NCBI GenBank assembly: GCA_965228165.1
Contig: CBDDHB010000002.1
Coordinates: 713,301 to 777,300 of the forward strand
DNA from: Oleispirillum sp965228165
GTDB taxonomy: Bacteria > Pseudomonadota > Alphaproteobacteria > Rhodospirillales > Rhodospirillaceae
Direction: 5' to 3'
Length of the DNA stretch: 64,000 bases
In this document: positions 8,947-17,431 of the stretch, piece by piece
Layout: every line of letters begins with the position of its first letter
Numbering within the stretch: position 1 is the first letter of the stretch
The notes under the pieces: model-generated
Seen by the model: the letters and a program-made list of their open reading frames with translations, nothing else
Told to the model about the DNA's origin: nothing
Database searches by the model: none
Program-made: the position numbers and the translations under genes

Positions 8947-8974
8947 ATTATACGAAGAACTTTTCCCGAGTCAA
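8947..8974 (-). promoter_or_regulatory. sigma70-type promoter of rpsM-rpsK-rpoA-rplQ
   Basis: On the minus strand TTGACT (8974-8969) and a perfect TATAAT (8952-8947) are 16 nt apart, 65 nt upstream of rpsM and downstream of the adk stop. It would add independent initiation for the alpha operon. There is no clear terminator between adk and this site. Confidence 0.75.
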
Positions 8975-9016
8975 CGGCTTCCACATGGGCACCGGACAAT
9001 AATTCCACAACGGGCG

Positions 9017-9679
9017 TCAGCCCGCCACTGCCTCCACCAACTGCCGCGTCACGTCGCTAATCGCGGCGGCACCGTCGATGGTCTTCAACAACCCGCGCTT
9101 CGCATAGTAGGGCAGCAGCGGGGCGGTCTGGTCGTGATACGCCGCCAGACGCGTCGCCACGGTTTCCGCGGTGTCGTCCTTGCGGCGAACGAATTCGGTC
9201 GAACCGCAGGCGTCGCAGACGCCCTCGGCCTTCGGCCGTTGAAAGGTATCGTGGTAGCCCGCGCCGCATTTGGCGCAAGCGTACCGTCCGGTGATGCGTT
9301 CGACGATCATCGCGTCGGGAACCCGCACCTCGATCACCGCGTCGAGGCCCATCCCCTTGTCCGCCAGCATCGCGTCCAGCGCTTCCGCCTGCGGAATGGT
9401 GCGCGGGAATCCATCCAGGATGAATCCCTTGGCGCAATCCGGCTCGGCGATGCGGGAAGAGATCACCCCGACCATCACCGCGTCGGGAACCAGGCCCCCC
9501 GCCTCCATGATCGCCTTCGCCTTCAGGCCGACCTCGGTGCCCGCCTTGACCGCGGCGCGCAGCATGTCGCCGGTGGACAGCTGCACGATGCCGAAGGCGT
9601 CCTGCAACACCCGCGCCTGCGTGCCCTTGCCGCCGCCGGGCGGGCCCATCAGAATGATTCGCTTGCCTTCCATCTTCAT
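9017..9679 (-). CDS. adk: adenylate kinase (long, four-cysteine LID form)
   Basis: The 220-residue product converts ATP + AMP to 2 ADP. It has the P-loop GPPGGGKGTQ near the N-terminus, the AMP-binding stretch (LSTGDMLRAAV) and DGFPRT. Its LID holds CAKC...CDAC, a four-cysteine zinc site seen in Gram-positive and some alphaproteobacterial enzymes and absent from E. coli Adk. A shorter start at 9673 (MEGKRII) is possible. The position between secY and rpsM is the standard alphaproteobacterial arrangement. Confidence 0.97.
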   Translation of the reverse strand: MKMEGKRIILMGPPGGGKGTQARVLQDAFGIVQLSTGDMLRAAVKAGTEVGLKAKAIMEAGGLVPDAVMVGVISSRIAEPDCAKGFILDGFPRTIPQAEALDAMLADKGMGLDAVIEVRVPDAMIVERITGRYACAKCGAGYHDTFQRPKAEGVCDACGSTEFVRRKDDTAETVATRLAAYHDQTAPLLPYYAKRGLLKTIDGAAAISDVTRQLVEAVAG

Positions 9680-9741
9680 CGGCCGTCTCGCCCGGGTTTT
9701 CCCGGGTCGCCCCCCTGATTACGCCCTGTTGCGTCGCGCCG

Positions 9742-11097
9742 TCAGCGGCGACGGTCGCCCCGGTTCAGCCGGGATTTCTTGATCAGACCTTCGTACTGAT
9801 GCGCCAGAAGATGGGACTGCACCTGCACCACCGTGTCCATGGTCACCGAGACCACGATCAACAGGCTGGTGCCGCCGAAATAGAACGGCAGGCCCCACTT
9901 GAACATCAACAGTTCGGGCAAGAGCGTCACCAACACCAGGTAGACGGCGCCGACGAAGGTCAGACGGTTGAGCACGAAACGCAGGTAGTCGGCGGTGTTC
10001 TTGCCGGGGCGGACGCCGGGAACGAATCCTCCGCCCTTCTTCAGGTTGTCGGCGGTCTCGTCCGGATTGAACACCACGGTGGTATAGAAGAAGGCGAAGA
10101 ACACGATCAGCGCCGAGAAGACCACCATGTAGACCGGATTGCCGCGCGAGAACAGCGCCAGGACCGGCTGCAACCATTCCGGAGTGGAGGCCCCGGCCAT
10201 CTGCGCATAGGTCACCGGCAGCCCCATCAGGGCGGAGGCGAAGATCGGCGGAATCACCCCCGAGGTATTGATCTTCAAGGGCATGTGCTGGGTGTCGCCG
10301 CCGGTCACCCGGGTGGCGGAAATCTGCCGCTTCGGATACTGGATCAAGACTCGCCGCTGGGCGCGCTCGACATAGACGATGCCGGCGATCACCACCAGGG
10401 CCATCGCCAGGAAGCCGATGATCACGAAGGCGGGCAGCGCGCCGGTCTTGCCGAGTTCCAGGGTATGGGCCAAGGCCGCCGGAATCCCCGCGACGATACC
10501 GGCGAAAATGATCAGGGAAATGCCGTTGCCGATGCCGCGCTGGGTCACCTGCTCGCCCAGCCACATCAGGAACATGGTGCCGCCGACCAGGGTGGTCACG
10601 GTGACCGCGCGGAAGAACAGGCCCGGCTCCATCACCGGCGAAACGCCGCCCGAGGTCGCCATGTTCTCGAGACCGGTGGAGATGCCGTAGCCCTGCGCCA
10701 TGGCCAGAACCACGGTGAGATAGCGGGTCCACTGGTTGATCTTCTTGCGCCCCGCCTCGCCTTCCTTCTTCATCTGCGCCACGGAGTCCGAGGCGACTCC
10801 CAGAAGCTGCATGATGATCGAGGCCGAGATGTAGGGCATGATGCCGAGCGCCAGGATCGACATGCGCGACAGGGCGCCGCCCGCGAACATGTCGAAATTG
10901 CCTAGGATGCCGCTGCCGTGCTGCTGGAACACCTGCTCCAGCACCGAGGCGTCGATACCCGGCACCGGAACCCAGGTGCCGAGGCGATAGATCACCAGCA
11001 CGAACAGGGTGAACCAGATCCGCTTCTTCAGTTCCGTCGCCTTCGACAGAACATCCCAGTTCATGTTCGAGGCGAGTTGTTCGGCAGCAGACGCCAT
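9742..11097 (-). CDS. secY: protein translocase channel subunit SecY
   Basis: The 451-residue product is the ten-helix inner-membrane channel of the Sec translocon. Recognisable blocks are the N-terminal RIWFTLFVLVIYRLGTWVPVPGID, the TM2 plug region, RGIGNGISLIIFAGI in the cytoplasmic loop, and the C-terminal YEGLIKKSRLNRG. Its partner SecE is encoded near 37 kb in this window. Two stable RNA stems lie in the 154-nt gap separating it from rplO. Confidence 0.97.
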   Translation of the reverse strand: MASAAEQLASNMNWDVLSKATELKKRIWFTLFVLVIYRLGTWVPVPGIDASVLEQVFQQHGSGILGNFDMFAGGALSRMSILALGIMPYISASIIMQLLGVASDSVAQMKKEGEAGRKKINQWTRYLTVVLAMAQGYGISTGLENMATSGGVSPVMEPGLFFRAVTVTTLVGGTMFLMWLGEQVTQRGIGNGISLIIFAGIVAGIPAALAHTLELGKTGALPAFVIIGFLAMALVVIAGIVYVERAQRRVLIQYPKRQISATRVTGGDTQHMPLKINTSGVIPPIFASALMGLPVTYAQMAGASTPEWLQPVLALFSRGNPVYMVVFSALIVFFAFFYTTVVFNPDETADNLKKGGGFVPGVRPGKNTADYLRFVLNRLTFVGAVYLVLVTLLPELLMFKWGLPFYFGGTSLLIVVSVTMDTVVQVQSHLLAHQYEGLIKKSRLNRGDRRR

Positions 11098-11137
11098 GTG
11101 CGAAGACCTCGGTTGCGAAAAGCCTTGAAAACCCGTC

Positions 11138-11237
11138 GCGGCGCCGAACGCGCCGCGGAACCGTGGGAACGAAGACCCGCGCGGACGGCCCGCGAAGGAA
11201 AGCCGGGCTCCGGCGCGGACCTGCCGCTCCGGAGCCC
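11138..11237 (-). promoter_or_regulatory. hairpins in the rplO-secY intergenic region
   Basis: Two stems are visible: GGGCTCCGG (11205-11213) pairing with CCGGAGCCC (11229-11237), and CGCGGCGC pairing with GCGCCGCG around 11138-11160. On the minus strand the first lies 14 nt after the rplO stop and is followed only by a weak T-rich stretch. It could be a processing site or partial terminator that tunes secY relative to the ribosomal genes. The role is inferred. Confidence 0.45.
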
Positions 11238-11251
11238 CGAATGTTCGAGTC

Positions 11252-11737
11252 TTAGGCCTCGACCGGAGTCTCGACCTTCGGCGCGATCACGGCGACCGAG
11301 CCGCCCGCCTTCTCGACCGAGGCGATCGCGCCCGGGGTGGCGCCCGCCACCTCGATCGTCACCTTGGCGGAAAGCTCGCCGGTGCCGATCAGACGCAGAC
11401 CGGCCAGCGGCTTGTGGATGATCACCGCGACCTTCAGAGCCTCGGCGGTCACCGGCTGGGCCAGATCGAGCCGACCACCGTCGATCGCCTGCTGGAGGCG
11501 GGCGATGGTCAGTTCGGCGAACTCGACGCGGCCGACGTTCTTGAAGCCACGCTTCGGCAGGCGCCGATAGATCGGCATCTGACCGCCCTCGAAGCCGTTG
11601 ATGGCGACGCCGGCACGGGACTTCTGGCCCTTGACGCCGCGACCGCAGGTCTTGCCCTTGGTGCAGCCGATGCCGCGTCCCACCCGGGTGCGCGCCTTGC
11701 GGGCGCCCTGGTTGTCGGCAATCTGGTTGAGTTTCAT
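11252..11737 (-). CDS. rplO: 50S ribosomal protein uL15
   Basis: The 161-residue product begins MKLNQIADNQGARKARTRVG and has the glycine/arginine-rich N-terminal arm (CGRGVKGQKSR) that threads into 23S rRNA. The internal ATG at 11737 is chosen because the family N-terminus starts there. It lies downstream of rpmD in the usual spc order. Confidence 0.97.
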   Translation of the reverse strand: MKLNQIADNQGARKARTRVGRGIGCTKGKTCGRGVKGQKSRAGVAINGFEGGQMPIYRRLPKRGFKNVGRVEFAELTIARLQQAIDGGRLDLAQPVTAEALKVAVIIHKPLAGLRLIGTGELSAKVTIEVAGATPGAIASVEKAGGSVAVIAPKVETPVEA

Positions 11738-11771
11738 TTCGTTCAGACCTTCTTTCGATGCCGAAGCCACG

Positions 11772-11957
11772 TTAGGCCTCTTCCACCTTCACCAGATGGT
11801 GGACCTTGTTGATCATGCCGCGCACCGAGGGGGTATCCTCGAGCTCGCGGGTGCGGTGCATCTTGTTGAGCCCCAGGCCCACCAGAGTCGCGCGCTGATC
11901 GGACTTGCGACCGATCGGGCTGCCGATCTGCGTGACCTTGATCGTCTTCTCGGCCAT
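11772..11957 (-). CDS. rpmD: 50S ribosomal protein uL30
   Basis: This 61-residue product shows the uL30 pattern (IKVTQIGSPIGRKSDQRATLVGLGL split over its first 30 residues; KMHRTRELEDTPSVRGMI). It lies 5 nt after rpsE and 34 nt before rplO. Confidence 0.96.
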   Translation of the reverse strand: MAEKTIKVTQIGSPIGRKSDQRATLVGLGLNKMHRTRELEDTPSVRGMINKVHHLVKVEEA

Positions 11958-11962
11958 CCGTC

Positions 11963-12550
11963 TTACTCCTTCACCGCGGCGACGCCGTCACGACGGCCGA
12001 CAATATCGCCGACCTTCTTGCCGCGCTTGTTCGCCACCATGCGCGGCGAGTTCAACAGGGCCAGGGCATCGAAGGTCGCCTTGATCATGTTGTGGGCGTT
12101 GGCCGAACCGGTGGACTTCGCCACCACGTCCTGGACGCCCATGGTCTCGAAGATCGCGCGCATCGGGCCGCCGGCGATGATGCCGGTACCCGGCTCCGCC
12201 GAGCGGAGGATGACGCGACCCGCGCCGAAGTGACCCTGGATGTCGTGATGCAGGGTGCGGCCTTCGCGCAGCGGCACGCGGATCATGGTGCGCTTGGCCT
12301 GGTCGGTCGCCTTGCGGATGGCTTCCGGGACCTCGCGAGCCTTGCCGGTGCCATAACCGACGCGGCCCTTCTGGTCGCCGACCACCACCAGCACCGCGAA
12401 CGAGAAGCGGCGCCCGCCCTTGACCACCTTGGCCACGCGGTTGATGTGCACGAGCTTGTCGACAAACTCGTCTTCGCGGTCGCGATCGCCCCCACGTTCG
12501 GGCGAGGCGTTCTTTTGCGGACGACGTTCGGAATTCGGATTACGAGCCAT
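11963..12550 (-). CDS. rpsE: 30S ribosomal protein uS5
   Basis: The 195-residue product has the double-stranded-RNA-binding fold (DKLVHINRVAKVVKGGRRF), the loop GRVGYGTGKAREVPEAI and the C-terminal S5 fold (GTGIIAGGPMRAIFE). About 25 extra charged residues precede the core (SERRPQKNASPERGGDRD), a common alphaproteobacterial extension. It helps decoding fidelity and mRNA entry unwinding. Confidence 0.97.
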   Translation of the reverse strand: MARNPNSERRPQKNASPERGGDRDREDEFVDKLVHINRVAKVVKGGRRFSFAVLVVVGDQKGRVGYGTGKAREVPEAIRKATDQAKRTMIRVPLREGRTLHHDIQGHFGAGRVILRSAEPGTGIIAGGPMRAIFETMGVQDVVAKSTGSANAHNMIKATFDALALLNSPRMVANKRGKKVGDIVGRRDGVAAVKE

Positions 12551-12564
12551 ACTTCTTCATCCCC

Positions 12565-12927
12565 TCAGAACTGAAGTCCGCCTTCGCGGGCCGCATCGGC
12601 CAGGGCCTTGACCCGGCCATGGAACATGTAGCCGCCGCGGTCGAAGACCACGGTGACCACGCCCGCCGCCTTGGCGCGCGCCGCCACCAACTTGCCGACG
12701 GCTTCCGCCGCCGCCTTGTCGGAGGTCTTGGCGAGACCGTCGCGAATCTCCTTGTCCAGAGTCGACGCCGCGGCCAGGGTCACGCCCTGCACGTCGTCGA
12801 TCACCTGGGCGTACATGTGCTCGTTGGTGCGGTGCACCGACAGGCGCGGACGACCGTCCGCCTTCTTGCGCAGGGACCAGCGGTTGCGGGCCTTGCGGCG
12901 TTCCATGAGTTCTTTTGCCGTCTTCAT
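12565..12927 (-). CDS. rplR: 50S ribosomal protein uL18
   Basis: The 120-residue product binds 5S rRNA with uL5. Conserved parts include RPRLSVHRTNEHMYAQVID and the C-terminal DRGGYMFHGRVKALADAAREGG. The second ATG (12927) gives the normal MKTAKELMERRK start; an ATG two codons upstream is the alternative. Confidence 0.96.
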   Translation of the reverse strand: MKTAKELMERRKARNRWSLRKKADGRPRLSVHRTNEHMYAQVIDDVQGVTLAAASTLDKEIRDGLAKTSDKAAAEAVGKLVAARAKAAGVVTVVFDRGGYMFHGRVKALADAAREGGLQF

Positions 12928-12937
12928 GATCAAGCCC

Positions 12938-13471
12938 TTACTTCTTCTTGCCTTCCTTGCGCAGGATGGTCTCGTCCGAGTACTTCACGCCCTTGCCCTT
13001 ATAGGGTTCCGGCGAACGGTACGAACGGATTTCAGACGCCACCTGCCCGACGCGCTGCTTGTCGTTGCCCGAAATCTCGATCTGGGTCGGCTGCGGACAC
13101 ACGATGGTGATGCCGTCCGGGATCGGGAAATCGACGTCGTGGGAAAAGCCCAGCGCCAGCTTCAGGGTCTTGCCCTGCACCGACGCGCGGTAACCCACGC
13201 CAACGATGTCCAGCTTCCTCGTGTAGCCTTCGCCGACGCCCTTGACCAGATTGTTGATCCGAGCGCGGGCGGTGCCCCACATCGCCCGCGCGAACTTCGA
13301 TTCGCTGCGGGGCTTCACGTAAACCTTGCCGTCCTCGAGCTTCGCCTCGACGTCGTCCACGACGTCGAAGGAGAGCTCGCCGAACTTACCCTTGGCGTGC
13401 ACGGTCTTTCCAACGATGGAGACCGTCACGCCGGCCGGCACCACGACCGGATATTTGCCAACTCGCGACAT
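12938..13471 (-). CDS. rplF: 50S ribosomal protein uL6
   Basis: The 177-residue product begins MSRVGKYPVVVPAGV and ends with the second uL6 repeat (RVGQVASEIRSYRSPEPYKGKG). Both repeats and the normal length are present. It sits at the sarcin-ricin side of the GTPase centre. Confidence 0.98.
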   Translation of the reverse strand: MSRVGKYPVVVPAGVTVSIVGKTVHAKGKFGELSFDVVDDVEAKLEDGKVYVKPRSESKFARAMWGTARARINNLVKGVGEGYTRKLDIVGVGYRASVQGKTLKLALGFSHDVDFPIPDGITIVCPQPTQIEISGNDKQRVGQVASEIRSYRSPEPYKGKGVKYSDETILRKEGKKK

Positions 13472-13484
13472 GACTGCCCCTTCC

Positions 13485-13883
13485 TTAGAACACCTTGCAC
13501 AGGACTTCGCCGCCGACGTTCGCCTGGCGGGCTTCGAAGTCCGACATCACGCCGCGCGGCGTGGAGAGGATCGAAATCCCCAGCCCGTTGTAGACGCGCG
13601 GCAAGTCCTTGGCGCCGGAATAGACGCGCCGACCGGGGGTGGAAACCCGCGCGATCTGCGAAATCACCGGAGCGCCTTCATGGTACTTCAGCTCGATCTT
13701 GAGTTCGGAGACGCCCTTGCGCACCTCGACCTCTTCGTAGCCGCGGATGTAACCTTCCCGCACCAGAACGTCCAGGACGCTCTTGCGGAAACGCGAAGCC
13801 GGGGCGGCGACCGAAGTCTTGCGCGCCCGCTGGCCGTTGCGGATGCGGGTCAGCATATCCGCCAAAGGATCTGTCATCGACAT
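13485..13883 (-). CDS. rpsH: 30S ribosomal protein uS8
   Basis: The 132-residue product has the N-terminal MTDPLADMLTRIRNGQ and the C-terminal STPRGVMSDFEARQANVGGEVLC of uS8. It binds helix 21 of 16S rRNA. In E. coli this protein represses its own spc operon by binding near rplE; whether that holds here cannot be seen. A start two codons downstream (13877) fits the family equally well. Confidence 0.97.
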   Translation of the reverse strand: MSMTDPLADMLTRIRNGQRARKTSVAAPASRFRKSVLDVLVREGYIRGYEEVEVRKGVSELKIELKYHEGAPVISQIARVSTPGRRVYSGAKDLPRVYNGLGISILSTPRGVMSDFEARQANVGGEVLCKVF

Positions 13884-13896
13884 GGATGCGCCCTCC

Positions 13897-14202
13897 TTAC
13901 CAGCTCGACTTCGTCATGCCGGGGATCTGGCCGAACGAGGCCAGGTCGCGCAGCATCACGCGGCCAAGTTTGAACTTGCGGTAGGTACCGCGGGAACGCC
14001 CCGTCAGATCGCAGCGGTTGCGCTGACGCACCGGCGACGCGTTGCGCGCCACCTCGGCCAGCTTGATCGTCGCTTCGAAACGTTCTTCCGGCGTGACATC
14101 GCGGTTCATCGTGATCGCCTTCAGACGCGCCCGGCGCCCGGCGGCCTTCGCCGCCATACGGATGCGCTTCTTGTTGCGCTCGACAGCACTGGTTTTCGCC
14201 AT
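13897..14202 (-). CDS. rpsN: 30S ribosomal protein uS14 (zinc-independent form)
   Basis: The 101-residue product is the long form, with RCDLTGRSRGTYRKF and C-terminal MLRDLASFGQIPGMTKSSW. It lacks the CxxC...CxxC zinc ribbon of the short paralog. Confidence 0.97.
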   Translation of the reverse strand: MAKTSAVERNKKRIRMAAKAAGRRARLKAITMNRDVTPEERFEATIKLAEVARNASPVRQRNRCDLTGRSRGTYRKFKLGRVMLRDLASFGQIPGMTKSSW

Positions 14203-14218
14203 GGTTGCTCTCCCGGCC

Positions 14219-14761
14219 TTATTTGGCGAACGGCATGTTGAACCCGGTGAGGAGCGCCTTGGCTTCCTCGTCGGTCCCAGCCGTCGTGCAGATGATGATG
14301 TCCATGCCTCGAACCGTGTCGACTTGGTCGTACTCGATTTCCGGGAAGACGATCTGTTCCTTCAGGCCGAACGCGAAGTTGCCGCGCCCGTCGAAGCACT
14401 TGCCGCGAATGCCGCGAAAATCACGGACGCGCGGCAGGGCGATGTTGACCAGACGGTCAAGGAACTCGTACATGCGGTCCTTGCGGAGCGTCACCTTGCA
14501 GCCGATCGCCATGCCTTCGCGCAGCTTGAAGGTCGCGACCGAAATCCGGGCCTTGGTGATCACCGGCTTCTGTCCGGCGATCAGCCCCATTTCCTTGGCC
14601 GCGCCCTGAACCTTCTTCTGGTCGGCGACGGCTTCGCCGAGACCCATGTTGAGGACGATCTTGGTCAGCTTCGGCACCATCATCGGATTGGTGTAGCCGA
14701 ACTTGTCCTGCAATTCCTTGCGAACCACGTTGTCGTAGTGTTCGCGCAAACGAGCAGCCAT
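14219..14761 (-). CDS. rplE: 50S ribosomal protein uL5
   Basis: The 180-residue product has PKLTKIVLNMGLGEA, the GQKPVITKAR segment and DFRGI. It anchors 5S rRNA and reaches the P-site tRNA. Length and order in the spc operon are standard. Confidence 0.98.
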   Translation of the reverse strand: MAARLREHYDNVVRKELQDKFGYTNPMMVPKLTKIVLNMGLGEAVADQKKVQGAAKEMGLIAGQKPVITKARISVATFKLREGMAIGCKVTLRKDRMYEFLDRLVNIALPRVRDFRGIRGKCFDGRGNFAFGLKEQIVFPEIEYDQVDTVRGMDIIICTTAGTDEEAKALLTGFNMPFAK

Positions 14762-14775
14762 TGAACCCGCTCCCT

Positions 14776-15096
14776 TTACTTGTCGAGGACTTCGCCGGAA
14801 AGCTTCGCAACGCGAACCTTTCGGCCGTCTTCGATAGTCTTGAACCCGACGCGGGTCGGCTTGCCTTCCTTGGGGTCGACATGCGCGACGTTGGAGACGT
14901 GGATCGGCGCTTCCTTTTCCACGATTCCGCCAGCCGACATCTGGCTCGGGCGAGTGTGGCGCTTGACCACGTTCACGCCCTGCACGACGACGCGGCTTTC
15001 GGTGGGAATGGCGCGAACCACTTCACCCTTCTTGCCCTTGTCCTTGCCGGTCAGCACGACCACCAGGTCGCCCTTCTTGATCTTCGCAGCCGACAT
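14776..15096 (-). CDS. rplX: 50S ribosomal protein uL24
   Basis: The 106-residue product contains the KOW motif (KIKKGDLVVVLTGKDKGKKG) and the HTRPSQMSAGGI block. It is an early assembly protein near the exit tunnel. Its ATG overlaps the rplN stop as TGATG, so translation of the two is probably coupled. Confidence 0.97.
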   Translation of the reverse strand: MSAAKIKKGDLVVVLTGKDKGKKGEVVRAIPTESRVVVQGVNVVKRHTRPSQMSAGGIVEKEAPIHVSNVAHVDPKEGKPTRVGFKTIEDGRKVRVAKLSGEVLDK

Positions 15097-15464
15097 CACA
15101 ACACCTCCGGCGACAGGGAAATGATCTTCATGTAGCCCTTGGCGCGCAGTTCGCGCACCACCGGGCCGAAGATACGCGTGCCGATCGGCTCGTTCTGCTT
15201 GTTGATCAGAACCGCCGCGTTGCGGTCGAAGCGAATGACGCTGCCGTCGGGACGGCGGACTTCCTTTGCCGTGCGCACGATGACGGCGCGGTGCACATCG
15301 CCCTTCTTGACGCGACCGCGCGGGATCGCGTCCTTCACCGAGACGACGATGATGTCGCCGACCGAGGCGAACTTGCGCTTGGCGCCGCCAAGCACCTTGA
15401 TGCACTGCACCCGTCGCGCCCCCGAGTTATCGGCAACGTCCAGGTTGGTTTGCATCTGGATCAT
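15096..15464 (-). CDS. rplN: 50S ribosomal protein uL14
   Basis: The 122-residue product starts MIQMQTNLDVADNSGARRV and ends MKIISLSPEVL, both invariant in uL14. It forms intersubunit bridges B5 and B8 and is the docking site of RsfS-type silencing factors in bacteria. Confidence 0.98.
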   Translation of the reverse strand: MIQMQTNLDVADNSGARRVQCIKVLGGAKRKFASVGDIIVVSVKDAIPRGRVKKGDVHRAVIVRTAKEVRRPDGSVIRFDRNAAVLINKQNEPIGTRIFGPVVRELRAKGYMKIISLSPEVL

Positions 15465-15497
15465 GGACCGTTTCCTTTATCTAGAACGGATAAACGC

Positions 15498-15737
15498 TTA
15501 TTCCGCATCCGCGGCCATGACTTCCCAGGTCTTGGTCCGGGAAATCGGGGCACATTCGCGGATACGCACCACATCGCCCACCTTGAAAACGTTGTTTTCA
15601 TCGTGAGCCGCGTACTTCTTGCTACGCCGAATGAACTTCTTGTAGACGGGGTGCATGAAGCGACGCTCGACCTTGACCGTCACGGTCTTGTCGTTGCAAT
15701 CGCTGACCACCACGCCCTGTAGGATACGCTTAGGCAT
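15498..15737 (-). CDS. rpsQ: 30S ribosomal protein uS17
   Basis: The 79-residue product has the OB-fold core (LQGVVVSDCNDKTVTVKVERR, of which VVVSDCNDKTV is most conserved) and GDVVRIRECAPISRTKTW. Its start overlaps the end of rpmC by 8 nt. Confidence 0.97.
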   Translation of the reverse strand: MPKRILQGVVVSDCNDKTVTVKVERRFMHPVYKKFIRRSKKYAAHDENNVFKVGDVVRIRECAPISRTKTWEVMAADAE

Positions 15738-15936
15738 TCTTTCCCACTCCGCGCTTGGCGCCCATCACCGTCTTGATGCGCGCGATGTCGCGACGCACCT
15801 CGCGCACCCGCGCCGTATTCTCCAGCTGACCGGAGGCACGCTGGAAGCGCATGTTGAACTGCTCCTTCTTCAGGGAGACCAGGTCTTCCTGAAGCTGGTC
15901 CTGCGACTTCGCGCGCAGCTCTTCCGCCTTCGCCAT
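15730..15936 (-). CDS. rpmC: 50S ribosomal protein uL29
   Basis: The 68-residue product has LKKEQFNMRFQRASGQLENT and the RREIARIKT-like segment (RRDIARIKTVM). With uL23 it lines the exit-tunnel rim. It lies 3 nt after rplP and overlaps rpsQ. Confidence 0.97.
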   Translation of the reverse strand: MAKAEELRAKSQDQLQEDLVSLKKEQFNMRFQRASGQLENTARVREVRRDIARIKTVMGAKRGVGKNA

Positions 15937-15939
15937 GGC

Positions 15940-16362
15940 TTAGACCTTCTCGGCAAACAGACGCGCGACGAAGCGGGTCTTGATCGGGAGCTTGGCCGCG
16001 GCCAATTCGAACGCCCGACGCGCCACTTCCTCGTCAACGCCGTCGACTTCAAACATGATCCGGCCCGGCTTCACCCGGCAGGCCCAGAACTCCACCGAAC
16101 CCTTACCCTTGCCCTGACGGACTTCGGCGGGCTTGGCGGTCACCGGCACGTCCGGGAACACCCGAATCCACACCCGGCCCTGACGCTTCATCTGGCGGGT
16201 GATGGCGCGACGCGCCGATTCGATCTGACGCGCGGTGACGCGATCCGGTTCCAGTGCCTTCAGGCCATAGGCCCCGAAGTTCAAATCCGATCCGCCCTTG
16301 GCCAGGCCGTGGATACGGCCCTTATGCTGCTTGCGGAACTTCGTGCGCTTTGGACTCAGCAT
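15940..16362 (-). CDS. rplP: 50S ribosomal protein uL16
   Basis: The 140-residue product begins MLSPKRTKFRKQHKGRIHG and has the AITRQMKRQGRVWIRVFPD core. It positions the A-site tRNA next to the peptidyl-transferase centre. Confidence 0.98.
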   Translation of the reverse strand: MLSPKRTKFRKQHKGRIHGLAKGGSDLNFGAYGLKALEPDRVTARQIESARRAITRQMKRQGRVWIRVFPDVPVTAKPAEVRQGKGKGSVEFWACRVKPGRIMFEVDGVDEEVARRAFELAAAKLPIKTRFVARLFAEKV

Positions 16363-16377
16363 CGTTTCATACCCTTC

Positions 16378-17049
16378 TTAGCGCTGCTCTTGCGCGCGCT
16401 TGTCCTGGGCCATCGGATCGTGGGCCATGATCTCGCCCTTGAAGATCCAGACCTTGACGCCGCAGGTGCCGTAGGTGGTGAACGCGGTGCCGACGCCGTA
16501 ATCGACGTCGCCGCGCAAGGTGTGCAACGGCACCCGGCCCTCGCGATACCATTCGGTGCGCGCGATTTCCGCGCCGCCCAGACGGCCGGCGCAGTTGATC
16601 CGGATGCCCTGAGCGCCCAGACGCATCGCCGACTGCACCGCGCGCTTCATCGCGCGACGGAAGGCGACGCGGCGTTCCAGCTGCTGCGCGATACTTTCCG
16701 CGACCAGCTGGGCGTCGAGTTCGGGCTTGCGGATTTCAACGATGTTCAGATGAACCTCGTTGCCCACCTTCTTCGAGAGTTCCTTCCTGAGGGTCTCGAT
16801 GTCGGCGCCCTTGCGGCCGATGATGATGCCCGGGCGCGCCGAATGAATGGTGATCCGCGCCTTCTTCGCCGGACGCTCGATGACGATTCGCGACACCCCG
16901 GCCTGGTTCAGGCGCTTCTTCAGGTGCTTGCGGATCGACAGATCCTCGAGCAGCAGGTCGGCGTAGTCGTCGCCGTCGGCGTACCAGCGGGAATCCCAGG
17001 TCCGGTTGATGCCGACGCGCAGGCCGATCGGATTTACTTTGTGTCCCAT
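16378..17049 (-). CDS. rpsC: 30S ribosomal protein uS3
   Basis: The 223-residue product starts MGHKVNPIGLRVGI, has a KH domain with the GRKG loop (about residues 75-85) and the C-terminal domain (GRLGGAEIARTEWYREGRVPLHTLR). It forms part of the mRNA entry channel. Its start codon overlaps the rplV stop as TGATG. Confidence 0.98.
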   Translation of the reverse strand: MGHKVNPIGLRVGINRTWDSRWYADGDDYADLLLEDLSIRKHLKKRLNQAGVSRIVIERPAKKARITIHSARPGIIIGRKGADIETLRKELSKKVGNEVHLNIVEIRKPELDAQLVAESIAQQLERRVAFRRAMKRAVQSAMRLGAQGIRINCAGRLGGAEIARTEWYREGRVPLHTLRGDVDYGVGTAFTTYGTCGVKVWIFKGEIMAHDPMAQDKRAQEQR

Positions 17050-17429
17050 CAGACGGTCTCCTCGCGCTCAGTCACGATAATGGTCAGGTTCGAGAAGAGC
17101 TTCTCGACGCGACCGGCACGGCCACGCGCACGAGCGTGGAAGCGCTTCATCGTGATCGACTTGCCGACGAAGGCCTCCGACACGACCAGAGCATCGACGT
17201 CGAGCTGGTGGTTGTTTTCGGCGTTCGCGATCGCGGACTGGAGGCACTTCTTGACCTCTTCCGCAACGCGGCGCTTGGAGAACGTCAGTTCCGCCAAGGC
17301 GGATTCGGCGCTCTTGCCCCGGATGGACTGGGCCACCAGGTTGAGCTTGCGCGGGCTGGTGCGGATAACGTGGCTGTAAGCCTTCGCCGCGTTATCCGGC
17401 AGGTCGCGCTTGGCCGGCTGCTTGCCCAT
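17049..17429 (-). CDS. rplV: 50S ribosomal protein uL22
   Basis: The 126-residue product has the RTSPRKLNLVAQSIRGK start and the C-terminal RARGRAGRVEKLFSNLTIIV. The extended loop reaches into the exit tunnel. It lies 2 nt after rpsS and overlaps rpsC. Confidence 0.98.
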   Translation of the reverse strand: MGKQPAKRDLPDNAAKAYSHVIRTSPRKLNLVAQSIRGKSAESALAELTFSKRRVAEEVKKCLQSAIANAENNHQLDVDALVVSEAFVGKSITMKRFHARARGRAGRVEKLFSNLTIIVTEREETV

Positions 17430-17431
17430 CG

